Positions 42,816-51,476 of a stretch of DNA of 64,000 bases are shown here, in pieces. Numbering within the stretch: the stretch's first letter is position 1; each line of letters starts with the position of its first letter. Under the pieces are notes generated by a model that made no database searches, had not been told where the DNA came from, and saw only the letters and a list, made by a program, of their open reading frames with translations. Source of the stretch: Mycobacterium asiaticum (GTDB lineage Bacteria; Actinomycetota; Actinomycetes; Mycobacteriales; Mycobacteriaceae); assembly GCF_001673365.1 (NCBI RefSeq), contig NZ_LZLS01000156.1, positions 124,001 to 188,000 of the forward strand, given 5' to 3'. The position numbers and the translations under genes are program-made.

Positions 42816-44120
42816 ATGAAGATTTCGCTGTTCTACGAGTTCGCCCTGCCACGACCATGGGTGCCCGACGACGAGCGACAGATGTTGCAGGACTGCCTCG
42901 ACGAGGTCGAGGCCGCCGACAAGGCCGGGTTTTCCACCGTGTGGCTCACCGAGCACCACTTCCTCGAGGAATACTGTCACTCCACCGCACCGGAGATGTT
43001 CCTGGCCGCAGCCAGCCAGCGCACCAAGGACATCCGGTTGGGGTTCGGCATCATGCACCTGCCACCCGCGGTCAACCACCCCGCCCGAGTTGCCGAGCGC
43101 ATCGCCACCCTGGACCTGATGTCCAATGGCAGAGTCGAATTCGGCACCGGTGAGTCCTCCTCCGTCGGTGAACTCGGCGGTTTCAACATCGACCCTGCCG
43201 ACAAGCGCGCGCAGTGGGAGGAAGCCCTCGAGGTCTCCATCCGCTGCATGGTCGAGGAACCCTTCTCCGGCTTCAAGGGTGAACACATCGAGATGCCGGC
43301 CCGCAACGTCATTCCCAAGCCGCTGCAGAAGCCGCACCCGCCGGTCTGGGTGGCCTGCACCAGGCCCGCCAGCGTGCAGATGGCGGCCCAAAAGTGCATC
43401 GGCGCCTTGAGTTTCGCCTATACCGGCCCCGGCCCGCTGACCGAACGGGTCAACGGCTACTACAAAGAGTTCGAGGAGAATGGGGTCCCGGTCACTCCGC
43501 AGATCAACCCGAACATCCTGGCCATCGGCGGTGACCTGTCGATGATGGTCGCCAAGACTGACGATCTGGCGCTCGAACGCCTTGGTAAGGGCGGCGGGTT
43601 CTTCTCGTTCGGGATCATGCACTACTACATGACCGGGGTGCACACGCCGGGGCGCACCGGAGTCTGGGACCGCTACCTGGAGGAGGTCGAGAAGGATCCC
43701 ACCCTGGCTTACGGTCCCGGCCGCGGCGCGATCGGCTCGCCGGCCACCGTGCGGGAGTTTTTGCGCGGCTACGAGGAAAGCGGAGTGGACGAGATCATCC
43801 TGCTACTCAACCCGCGCAGCCACGAGGGCACCATGGAGTCCATCGAGCTGATGGGCAAAGAGGTGCTGCCGGAGTTCATCGAACGCGACGCAAAGGCGGT
43901 GGCCGACAAGGCTGTTCGGTTGGCGCCGGTGATCGAGAAGGTGGAAGCGCGGCGGCCCGAATCGACCATCCCGCCGTTCGACGAGCATTACTCGTTCGGC
44001 GGCCTGCCGACCGGACGTGGCGGAAAGTTCACCGCAAGCGAGATTCCCGAAGCGATGGCCGAGATCAACGAGGGCCGTGTCCAGGCGGCGCAACGGTTGA
44101 AAGATCAGGCCGAGGGCTAG
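42816..44120 (+). CDS. LLM-class flavin-dependent monooxygenase
   Basis: The protein is 434 residues from the ATG at 42816, with AGGAGG seven bases upstream. It is a luciferase-like barrel ('SLFYEFALPRPW', 'WLTEHHFLEEYCHS', 'GFGIMHLPPAVNHPARVAER' in parts, 'GRVEFGTGESS'). Length and the 'EHHF' motif resemble FMN-dependent monooxygenases. It probably oxygenates a pathway intermediate. Confidence 0.86.
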   Translation: MKISLFYEFALPRPWVPDDERQMLQDCLDEVEAADKAGFSTVWLTEHHFLEEYCHSTAPEMFLAAASQRTKDIRLGFGIMHLPPAVNHPARVAERIATLDLMSNGRVEFGTGESSSVGELGGFNIDPADKRAQWEEALEVSIRCMVEEPFSGFKGEHIEMPARNVIPKPLQKPHPPVWVACTRPASVQMAAQKCIGALSFAYTGPGPLTERVNGYYKEFEENGVPVTPQINPNILAIGGDLSMMVAKTDDLALERLGKGGGFFSFGIMHYYMTGVHTPGRTGVWDRYLEEVEKDPTLAYGPGRGAIGSPATVREFLRGYEESGVDEIILLLNPRSHEGTMESIELMGKEVLPEFIERDAKAVADKAVRLAPVIEKVEARRPESTIPPFDEHYSFGGLPTGRGGKFTASEIPEAMAEINEGRVQAAQRLKDQAEG

Positions 44121-44123
44121 GCA

Positions 44124-44951
44124 TTGGCGTTTATCGACGAGCTGTGGCGCTACGACGGTCGCCGGGCGGTGGTGACCGGATGCGCATCCGGCATCGGCGC
44201 ACACGTGGTGCACCAGCTCACCGAACTCGGTGCCGAAGTCATCGGGCTGGACAAACGCCGGCCAGCGCTGGATATCAACGACTTTCGCGAGGTCGACCTG
44301 GCCGATCCGGCATCGATCGATCAGGCCGTCGCGTCTATAGCCGGGCCCGTCGACGTGCTGTTCAACGTCGCGGGCGTCTCCTCGGGAATCGGCGATCCGC
44401 TGCTGGTCGTCACGATCAACTTCCTGGGCCTACGCCACCTCACCGAGGCGCTGATTCCGGCGATGCCTGCGGGATCGTCGATCGTGAGCGTTTCCTCGCT
44501 CGCGGCCGCGGGCTACCGCGAGCATCAGCGGGAGGTCGCGCCGTTGCTGCACACCACGACGATGGCCGAGGGCATCGAATGGTGTGAGCGGCACCGGGAT
44601 ACGTTGGGAGCCGGCTACCAACTCGCCAAGGAAGCGATCATCCTCTACACGATGCGCAGCACTATCGAGCTGGGCGCGCGCGGCATCCGGATCAACTGCA
44701 CCGGTCCCGGGGTCACGGAGACCCCGATCCTTGACCAGTTGCGCACCGCATACGGACCCGAGTACCTCGAAGGCATTTCCAAGCCACTCGGCCGGGTTTC
44801 CGACCCCGCGGAGCAGGCCGCGGTACTGCTGTTCCTGAACAGCAAGGCAGCAAGCTATATTTCGGGCCAGGTGCTTTGGGTCGACGGCGGAAACGTGGGT
44901 GCTGCCATCGCCCGTGACCTCCTCGACCTGACTGAGGAAGGGCGGCCCTGA
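44124..44951 (+). CDS. SDR-family alcohol dehydrogenase
   Basis: This 275-residue protein from a TTG has 'VVTGCASGIGAHVV' (cofactor glycines), 'NVAGVSSG', catalytic Ser in 'VSSLAA', and 'YQLAK' with Tyr/Lys. It resembles coniferyl-alcohol or 3-alpha-hydroxysteroid dehydrogenase-type SDRs. It is three bases after the LLM gene and overlaps the next gene by one base, so it belongs to the same operon. Confidence 0.86.
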   Translation: MAFIDELWRYDGRRAVVTGCASGIGAHVVHQLTELGAEVIGLDKRRPALDINDFREVDLADPASIDQAVASIAGPVDVLFNVAGVSSGIGDPLLVVTINFLGLRHLTEALIPAMPAGSSIVSVSSLAAAGYREHQREVAPLLHTTTMAEGIEWCERHRDTLGAGYQLAKEAIILYTMRSTIELGARGIRINCTGPGVTETPILDQLRTAYGPEYLEGISKPLGRVSDPAEQAAVLLFLNSKAASYISGQVLWVDGGNVGAAIARDLLDLTEEGRP

Positions 44952-45940
44952 TGGCCAACATGACCGACTTTCGCCGGGTCGCTCGAGATCTCAGCAATTG
45001 GGGCCGGTGGGGTGACGACGACGAACTCGGCACCCTGAACTTCATCACCCCGCAGAAGGTGCGGCAGGCCGCGGGTTTGGTCCGGCACGGCAAGGTCTTC
45101 CCGCTGGGGGTCGACTTCGGCTCGTCAGGACCGCAGGGCGCCTTCGGTTTCCGGCACAATCCCATTCATGTGATGACCGTCGACGGTGGCGATGCCAGCT
45201 CGCTGACGCGGTACGGACCGGGGTGGGAAAAGAACCCGACGGCGGCACAACTGAGCGGTTACCTCACCGACAACCCGTTCCGCTTCAACGACGACATGGT
45301 CATCATGCCGCTCCAGGCGGCAACACAGTGGGACGCGCTGTCCCACGTGTATTACGAAGATCAGCTGTACAACGGTTTTCCGGCGGACTCGGTGACCAGC
45401 CTGGGTGCCTTCCACTGCGGCATCGACAAGGTCGACGTCAAGGGGATCACCTCCCGCGGCGTGCTGCTCGACCTGGTGCGCCACCGGGGCGCGGAAGTGT
45501 TCCTCGAGCACGGAAACCCGATCACACCAGCAGAACTCGACGATGTGGCGCGGGCGCAGGGGGTCACGGTCGAACGTGGCGATATCGTGCTGGTCCGGAC
45601 CGGTTGGTGGACAAGGTTTCTCGCGACCGGCGACAAGGTCGAGCCGTACTCCGGCTTGGACTGGCGCTGCGCGCAGTGGTTGCACGACAACGAGGTGGCC
45701 GCGGTGGCTGCCGATAACCTGCAGGTCGAGGATCCGGTGTCCGGCGTCGAGGGCCTGTTCCTGCCGTTTCACCTACTTTGTCTGCGCGATATGGGCCTGA
45801 TGCTGGGTGAGTACTGGGACCTCACCGCCCTGGCCGAAGACTGCGCCGCCGACGGCGTCTACGAATTCCAGCTCATCGCGCCACCGCTGAGATTTACCGG
45901 CGCCGTGGGGTCCCCGGTGAATCCGATCGCGATCAAGTGA
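44951..45940 (+). CDS. Cyclase-family (kynurenine formamidase-like) hydrolase
   Basis: In this 329-residue protein the metal-site segment reads 'QAATQWDALSHV', the form seen in the large cyclase/formamidase branch with Gln-Trp-Asp, not HxGTHxD. 'GVTVERGDIVLVRTGWW' and 'DNLQVEDP' are also typical. These metal-dependent hydrolases open lactones or amides. In this operon ring-opening of a lactone or hydrolysis of an oxidised ring is plausible. Confidence 0.85.
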   Translation: MANMTDFRRVARDLSNWGRWGDDDELGTLNFITPQKVRQAAGLVRHGKVFPLGVDFGSSGPQGAFGFRHNPIHVMTVDGGDASSLTRYGPGWEKNPTAAQLSGYLTDNPFRFNDDMVIMPLQAATQWDALSHVYYEDQLYNGFPADSVTSLGAFHCGIDKVDVKGITSRGVLLDLVRHRGAEVFLEHGNPITPAELDDVARAQGVTVERGDIVLVRTGWWTRFLATGDKVEPYSGLDWRCAQWLHDNEVAAVAADNLQVEDPVSGVEGLFLPFHLLCLRDMGLMLGEYWDLTALAEDCAADGVYEFQLIAPPLRFTGAVGSPVNPIAIK

Positions 45941-46767
45941 TGGAGGTGCACCGCAGAACCATCGAAATCGACGGTCTGGTAACGAGTTATCTGGAAGCCG
46001 GCCAGGGTGATGCGGTGGTGCTGCTGCACGGTGGCGAGTTCGGAGCCAGCGCCGAACTGGGCTGGGAGCGCAACATCGCCGCACTGGCTGCCCGCTACCG
46101 GGTGCTCGCACCGGATCAACTGGGCTTCGGCCAGTCCGCCAAGGTCATCGATTTCGTCAACAGCCGGGCGATGCGGATCCGTCACGTGGCGCGATTCTGC
46201 GAGGCTCTCGGGGTCGGGTTGGCGCACTTCGCCGGAAACTCAATGGGCGCCATCAACTTGCTCACCGATGCGACGTCGGATGCGCCGCTGCTCCCGGTAC
46301 GTAGCCTTGCGATCATCTGCGGAGGCGGGGAGATCCAGCAGAATCACCACTTCGACGCGCTGCAGCAGTACGACGCCACCCTGCCGGCGATGCGAAACAT
46401 CGTCACGGCGCTGTTCCACGACCCCCGGTACCCCGCCGACGAGGACTTTGTGTGGCGTCGCTACAAGTCGAGCACCGCGCCGGGGGCGTGGGAAGCGGTG
46501 GCAGCGGCGCGTTTTCGCCGCCCCAACGCCCCATCGGTGCCGGTGCCGTCGAGTACACGGGCCTACGAACGGATCCGCGTGCCGACACTGGTCGTCGAGG
46601 GCCGTGGTGACAAATTGCTGCCGCCCGGGTGGGCGGCCGAGATCGCCGGCCAAATCCGCGACGCACGCTCGGTTGTCGTCGACGACGCGGGTCACTGCCC
46701 GCAGATCGAACAGTCAGCGACGGTCAACGACTTGCTGTTGGAGTTCTTCAGCGGTCAGAACACGTAG
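45940..46767 (+). CDS. Alpha/beta hydrolase, last gene of the catabolic operon
   Basis: The protein is 275 residues from the ATG at 45940 (TGATG overlap with the cyclase gene). It has 'VVLLHGGEFGASAE', nucleophile Ser in 'AGNSMGAIN', Asp in 'EGRGDKLLP' and His in 'DAGHCPQIE', a second MhpC-like fold. It could act on a second C-C or ester bond. It ends convergently with mmcO, with a 13-base overlap. Confidence 0.86.
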   Translation: MEVHRRTIEIDGLVTSYLEAGQGDAVVLLHGGEFGASAELGWERNIAALAARYRVLAPDQLGFGQSAKVIDFVNSRAMRIRHVARFCEALGVGLAHFAGNSMGAINLLTDATSDAPLLPVRSLAIICGGGEIQQNHHFDALQQYDATLPAMRNIVTALFHDPRYPADEDFVWRRYKSSTAPGAWEAVAAARFRRPNAPSVPVPSSTRAYERIRVPTLVVEGRGDKLLPPGWAAEIAGQIRDARSVVVDDAGHCPQIEQSATVNDLLLEFFSGQNT

Positions 46768-48380
46768 TCAAGTAGCGTCATCATGCCGGCTTCCTGATGA
46801 TAAGTGTTGTGGCAGTGCATAACCCATGTCCCCGGGTTATCGGCGAGCAGCACCGCGCGTAGCTTCTTCTTGGGCAGCACGATGACGGTGTCCTTACGGG
46901 CGCCGAGTGCACCGTCGGAGTTGATCACCTGAAACGTGTGGCCGTGCAGGTGAATTGGGTGCCACATCATGGTGGCGTTGTCGAAGGTCAGGGTCGGGTG
47001 CTGGCCCTCCCGCACGTGCAGCGGCTTGGTTCTGCTGTAGGGCTCGCCGTTGATCGTCCAGTCGTATTTCGCCATCGTGCCGCCGAGCACCACCGGCAGG
47101 TCGAGGTTCGGATCGGGACGACCCAAATTGGCTGTGGTCACGGCGGTGAACATATCGACGGTGCCGACTCGTTTGGTGAGTTCGTTTGGTCGGAACTGCG
47201 GGTCCGGCGGGTTGCCCTTGCCGGTCGACAGCAAGGCGCGGGCCACGGCGTTCTTACCTTCGGCCGACGCGACCAGCGGGAAGACACCGTCGGCCGCGGT
47301 CACGATCACGTCGTAACGCTCGGCCATGCCGATCAGCAACGCGTCGACCTGGGTCGGAACAACCGGATAACCGTCGGTGTGTGTCACGGTCATCGAGTGC
47401 CCCGCCAACGCGACGCGGAACGCGGTGTCTGAAGCGGTATTGATGATGCGGATGCGGATCCGCTGGCGCGGCTTTGCGTTGAAGGTGGTGGCCGCCTCGG
47501 GAATTCGTCCGTTGATCAGGTAGTAGGGATAGGCGATGTCTCCGGCGTCCCCGCCCAGCAGATCGCTGGTACCGACGGCACCACCCGACATCCCGGGCAT
47601 CCCGGGCATCGGACTCGGCCCGGTAGTCGTGGTGGTCGTGGTGGTGCTGCCATTCGGGGAGGGTCGGCTCGTGCTGGTCGGCGAAGAAGATGGCGGGGGT
47701 GCAGTGGTGCTGGGCGGCGCTTGCATAGGTGGCTTATTGGGGTTGGTCAGCGCGTCGTAAAGCTGTTGTGGGGATTTCCCCACGCCGTCGGTCCAATCAT
47801 CAAGGACGACAATCCATTCGGCATCATAGTGACCTCGCTCGGTCGGATCGTCGACGATGAATGGAAGATAGAGGCCTTTGTCGCCGTCCAGGCCGGTGTG
47901 CGGATGGGCCCAGTAGGTGCCGGAGTCCGGGACCGAGAACCGGTAGGTGAAGTCTTGGCCGGCCGCAATATTGGGGGTGGCTGGTTCGGCACCGTCCATG
48001 TTGTTGCGCAGCGCGATTCCGTGCCAGTGCACCGACGTCGGATGGTCGAGTTTGTTGGTAACCGAGACGACGACCTCGTCGCCGATGGTGGCCCTGATCA
48101 GCGGGCCCGGGATGGTGTCACCGTAAGCCAGCGTGTCCACGATCGGCCCGCCGATATCGACCTTTGCGGGCTGTGGAGCCAAGCTGGCGGTCACGGTGCG
48201 GCCACTGTGTGGACGGGTGGCCTCTGCTGCGTTGATCGCGGCGGACATCGGCGATGACGGGTTCTTGGATTTACCGCATGCGGCCAGTGCGAAGGCACCT
48301 GCAACTCCGGCGGCGATGAAGCCGCGCCGGTCCAGAAGTGGCCCGTCGGCGTGGTTACCGCTCGTCGGCCCTACCGGCAT
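46755..48380 (-). CDS. mmcO: Mycobacterial multicopper oxidase, Tat lipoprotein
   Basis: This 541-residue protein has an N-terminus 'DRRGFIAAG' (twin Arg) followed by lipobox 'LAAC', so it is exported folded and lipid-anchored. The copper sites are intact: 'HWHG', 'WAHPHTG', 'HPIHLHGH' and 'HCHNTYHQEAGM'. It oxidises Cu(I) and protects against copper. Between the second and third cupredoxin parts is a low-complexity Pro/Ser/Thr stretch with a run of Thr and a Met-rich piece ('MPGMPGMSGG'). A RicR-type box lies between it and the divergent lpqS. It corresponds to M. tuberculosis Rv0846c. Confidence 0.93.
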   Translation of the reverse strand: MPVGPTSGNHADGPLLDRRGFIAAGVAGAFALAACGKSKNPSSPMSAAINAAEATRPHSGRTVTASLAPQPAKVDIGGPIVDTLAYGDTIPGPLIRATIGDEVVVSVTNKLDHPTSVHWHGIALRNNMDGAEPATPNIAAGQDFTYRFSVPDSGTYWAHPHTGLDGDKGLYLPFIVDDPTERGHYDAEWIVVLDDWTDGVGKSPQQLYDALTNPNKPPMQAPPSTTAPPPSSSPTSTSRPSPNGSTTTTTTTTGPSPMPGMPGMSGGAVGTSDLLGGDAGDIAYPYYLINGRIPEAATTFNAKPRQRIRIRIINTASDTAFRVALAGHSMTVTHTDGYPVVPTQVDALLIGMAERYDVIVTAADGVFPLVASAEGKNAVARALLSTGKGNPPDPQFRPNELTKRVGTVDMFTAVTTANLGRPDPNLDLPVVLGGTMAKYDWTINGEPYSRTKPLHVREGQHPTLTFDNATMMWHPIHLHGHTFQVINSDGALGARKDTVIVLPKKKLRAVLLADNPGTWVMHCHNTYHQEAGMMTLLDYVF

Positions 48381-48495
48381 AAATCGCTCCTTGTCTCGAG
48401 TCCATCGGTCAAAAGCCGTCTTCCAGACTGCTCAGGTATCGGGCATATCGCAACTTGGCTAAGAGCGCCGTTTCGAGCGCCGCAGCCGTTGCCAG

Positions 48496-48512
48496 ATACC
48501 CATAGGGGGTAT
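48496..48512. promoter_or_regulatory. RicR/CsoR-type copper operator
   Basis: ATACCC-N5-GGGTAT is a perfect palindrome matching the TACCC-N5-GGGTA core bound by the copper-sensing repressor RicR. It ends 11 bp before the lpqS ATG and lies 116 bp from the divergent mmcO start. In M. tuberculosis both genes belong to the RicR regulon. ricR itself is not in the window. Confidence 0.88.
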
Positions 48513-48523
48513 ACAGTGGCCGC

Positions 48524-48922
48524 ATGACTGACCAGCGGGCGACCTGGCTACGGTTCGTGATCGCCGCGACATTCCTGGTCGTCCTGGTGCTGAACCAATG
48601 CTGGCACCACCAACCGCATCGGCAGACCGCTCATCCGGATCATCCGCTGGCCGCGGTGGTAGGTGGCGAGTTCGCCGTCAACGCCGATCACGCGCACTTC
48701 GCCAACGACTTGAAAGCTTCGTGCCCGCTGGACATCGCGGCCCTGCCCCTGCCACGTTCGGACGCAACGCTTTTCGCTCCTAACGCGGTCGACACGGTCC
48801 CCGCCGGCCCGCATCTCGACACCGGTTCCGGGCCGGCGGCCGGGCGCGGCCCACCGGGTGTGCTGGGCTTACCGCGCTCCGGCCAGGATCTATTGACGCG
48901 TTACTGCCTGGCTCGTCGCTGA
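48524..48922 (+). CDS. lpqS: Copper-responsive lipoprotein LpqS
   Basis: This 132-residue protein has a hydrophobic N-terminal segment ending in a Cys ('VLVLNQC') and then a His-rich stretch ('WHHQPHRQTAHPDHP') suited to metal binding. A second Cys follows in 'KASCPLD'. Family, RicR-type box and position opposite mmcO match LpqS (Rv0847). It is probably anchored outside the membrane and buffers or passes on copper. Confidence 0.85.
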   Translation: MTDQRATWLRFVIAATFLVVLVLNQCWHHQPHRQTAHPDHPLAAVVGGEFAVNADHAHFANDLKASCPLDIAALPLPRSDATLFAPNAVDTVPAGPHLDTGSGPAAGRGPPGVLGLPRSGQDLLTRYCLARR

Positions 48923-48942
48923 CTGGTCAGCGTCAGGTCGTA

Positions 48943-48957
48943 GTGGCGATTCGCCAC
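48943..48957. terminator. Short perfect hairpin after lpqS
   Basis: GTGGCG-ATT-CGCCAC is a perfect 6-bp stem with a 3-base loop, 21 bp after the lpqS stop. No T-run follows, as is common for mycobacterial terminators. It could instead be an operator for cysK2, which starts 73 bp on. Confidence 0.4.
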
Positions 48958-49029
48958 GCGTTCGGTGACCGCTGACCCACTTTCATGCCGCGCACAGCGC
49001 CGGCCTCGAAGCAGAAGCGATGAGAAGAA

Positions 49030-50190
49030 ATGAATTATGACCTGTCCGTCCCCAGCCGATCACACCTCGCCTCGGTGCGTCCCCGCCGGAACCGTTACCG
49101 TGGCGTCGAAGAGCCATTTCAACTCGTTCCCAGCCGAAACCGCCATCCCGGCACCATGGTCGGCAATACGCCGGTGCTGTGGGTGTCGGGACGTACCAGC
49201 CCGGTTGGCGCTGCCGATCGCGGATTCTGGGCGAAATTGGAAGGATTCAATCCCGGCGGTATGAAAGACCGTCCCGGGCTGCACATGGTCGAACGCGCCC
49301 GCGCCCGCGGCGACCTCACGCCCGGTGCCGCGATCATCGAATCGACTAGCGGCACTCTGGGTTTGGGGTTGGCCCTGGCGGGCAACGTGTATCGGCATCC
49401 CGTCACCCTGGTTACCGACCCCGGGTTGGAGCCGATTATTGCGCGCATGCTGACCGCCTACGGTGCCCGCGTCGACGTGGTCACCAAGCCACATCCGGTA
49501 GGTGGTTGGCAGCAGGCGCGCAAGGATCGGGTCGCGCAGTTACTGGCCGCCGAGCCCGGCGCGTGGAACCCCAACCAGTACGGCAATCCCGACAATGTTG
49601 ACGCCTACGGTTCGCTGGCGCTGGAGCTCGCGGTCCAGCTCGGACGTGTCGACGTCCTGGTGTGCTCGGTGGGTACCGGCGGCCATTCGGCCGGTGTAGC
49701 GCGCGTGCTGCGGGAATTCAACCCGCAGATGCGGCTGATCGGCGTGGACACCATCGGATCCACCATCTTCGGTCAGCCCGCGTCGAGTCGGCTGATGCGC
49801 GGACTTGGTTCGAGCATCTATCCCGGCAACGTCGACTACGACGCGTTTGACGAAGTGCACTGGGTGGCTCCGGAAGAGGCCGTGTGGGCGGCACGCAACA
49901 TGGCGATCACCCACTACGCCAGTGGCGGGTGGAGTGTCGGGGCAGTGGCACTCGTTGCCGGCTGGGCGGCGCGCACCCTACCCGTCGACACCACCATTGC
50001 CGCGGTGTTCCCGGACGGCCCGCAACGGTACTTCGACACCATCTACAACGACGATTACTGCAACGAAAACGGCCTGTTAGGTGGGCCACCGCCCACCGAC
50101 CCCGACGAGATCGCTTCGCCGAGCGATGCGGTCGTCAGCCACTGGACGCGCACCACCTCGGTGGTCAACCCGATCCGGGCGGTGGCGTGA
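49030..50190 (+). CDS. cysK2: PLP-dependent S-sulfocysteine synthase-type enzyme CysK2
   Basis: This 386-residue protein has the PLP Lys at K79 in '[10 protein letters not shown]', phosphate/substrate loops '[12 protein letters not shown]' and '[10 protein letters not shown]'. The first ~40 residues form an extra N-terminal arm. It matches M. tuberculosis CysK2 (Rv0848), which uses O-phosphoserine and thiosulfate. It lies between lpqS and an MFS gene, the M. tuberculosis order; the MFS start overlaps its stop by one base. Confidence 0.9.
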   Translation: MNYDLSVPSRSHLASVRPRRNRYRGVEEPFQLVPSRNRHPGTMVGNTPVLWVSGRTSPVGAADRGFWAKLEGFNPGGMKDRPGLHMVERARARGDLTPGAAIIESTSGTLGLGLALAGNVYRHPVTLVTDPGLEPIIARMLTAYGARVDVVTKPHPVGGWQQARKDRVAQLLAAEPGAWNPNQYGNPDNVDAYGSLALELAVQLGRVDVLVCSVGTGGHSAGVARVLREFNPQMRLIGVDTIGSTIFGQPASSRLMRGLGSSIYPGNVDYDAFDEVHWVAPEEAVWAARNMAITHYASGGWSVGAVALVAGWAARTLPVDTTIAAVFPDGPQRYFDTIYNDDYCNENGLLGGPPPTDPDEIASPSDAVVSHWTRTTSVVNPIRAVA

Positions 50191-51476
50191 TGAGCTTTCT
50201 GGCTCAGTTCCGCAGTTTCAACCATCCCAGCCGGGTGCTGATGGTCAACCAATTCGGCATCAACGTCGGTTTCTACATGCTGATGCCCTACCTCGCCGAC
50301 TATCTCGCCGGCCCGCTTGGCTTGGCGGCGTGGGCGGTCGGCCTGGTATTGGGGGTGCGCAACTTTGCTCAGCAGGGCATGTTCTTTGTCGGCGGCACGT
50401 TTGCGGATCGGTTCGGCTACAAACCGCTGATCGTGGCGGGATGTCTGTTGCGCACCGGCGGCTTCGTGCTGCTGGCGGTCGCGCAGTCCTTGCCCAGCCT
50501 GATAATCGCCTCGGCGGCAACGGGTTTCGCCGGTGCGCTGTTCAATCCCGCGGTACGCGCCTACGTGGCCGCGGAAGCCGGCGACCGCGAAGTCGAGGCG
50601 TTCGCGGTATTCAATATCTTCTATCAGGCCGGGATCCTGTTGGGTCCGATGCTCGGGCTGGCGCTATTGACCCTGGACTTCCGGGCGACGGTGCTGGGCG
50701 CGGCCGCGGTGTTCGCCGTGCTGACCGTCGCGCAGCTGTTGGCGTTGCCGCAGCACGAGATCGACGCCGATGCCGAACGCAGCTCCATCTCCCATGACTG
50801 GCGCACGGTGCTGGGCAACCGACGGTTCCTGGGTTTCGCCGCGGCGATGACCGGTGCCTATGTCCTGACGTTCCAGATCTATCTAGCACTTCCGCTGCAG
50901 GCCGCGCGGTTAGTGCCGGGCCGGCAATCGGTGCTGGTGGCAGCGATGTTCGCGGTGTCCGGACTGGTCGCGATTGCCGGCCAGCTGCGGATCACCGGGT
51001 GGTTTGCCGAGCGCTGGGAAGCCGGACGCAGCCTGGTTGTCGGAGCGGTACTTCTGACGTGTTCCTTCGCGCCGCTGGCATTGGTTTCGAACGGACAGCG
51101 GTTCGGCGTGGCGGCTGGCACGGCAACTGGGATAGCCGCGTTGCTGCTATCGGCCAGCCTGCTCGCGGCCGCTTCGGCGGCGGTGTTTCCCTTCGAAATG
51201 CGAACGGTGGTAACCCTTTCGGAGAACCGCCTGGTGGCCACGCACTACGGGTTCTACAGCACGATCGTCGGCGTCGGAATACTGCTCGGCAACCTCGCCG
51301 TCGGTGCTTTGATGAGTCTCGCGCACCGTTTGAACGTCGACGGATTGGTCTGGGACGGTTTGATTTTGGTCGGTATCGTCACCGTCGTGGGTCTGCATCG
51401 GCTGGACAGGTCCGCGCGAGGGCTTGGTAGAGCAGCCGGGTGTACTTCTGGGTCCGCTCCGATCCAGCAGAGGTGA
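50190..51476 (+). CDS. MFS transporter (Rv0849-like)
   Basis: The protein is 428 residues from the ATG at 50190, with about 12 transmembrane helices and the loop 2-3 motif 'GGTFADRFGYKPL'. It is likely a proton-driven exporter of small molecules; M. tuberculosis Rv0849 holds the same place after cysK2. The last 98 bases overlap the convergent serine hydrolase gene, so the C-terminal tail may be an extension beyond the family norm. Confidence 0.9.
   Translation: MSFLAQFRSFNHPSRVLMVNQFGINVGFYMLMPYLADYLAGPLGLAAWAVGLVLGVRNFAQQGMFFVGGTFADRFGYKPLIVAGCLLRTGGFVLLAVAQSLPSLIIASAATGFAGALFNPAVRAYVAAEAGDREVEAFAVFNIFYQAGILLGPMLGLALLTLDFRATVLGAAAVFAVLTVAQLLALPQHEIDADAERSSISHDWRTVLGNRRFLGFAAAMTGAYVLTFQIYLALPLQAARLVPGRQSVLVAAMFAVSGLVAIAGQLRITGWFAERWEAGRSLVVGAVLLTCSFAPLALVSNGQRFGVAAGTATGIAALLLSASLLAAASAAVFPFEMRTVVTLSENRLVATHYGFYSTIVGVGILLGNLAVGALMSLAHRLNVDGLVWDGLILVGIVTVVGLHRLDRSARGLGRAAGCTSGSAPIQQR

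Noticed and set aside
41202..43643. Long antisense frame (813 codons, minus) across the KstD-like and LLM genes
   Set aside because: Both plus-strand genes have complete motifs; the antisense product has no recognisable domain.
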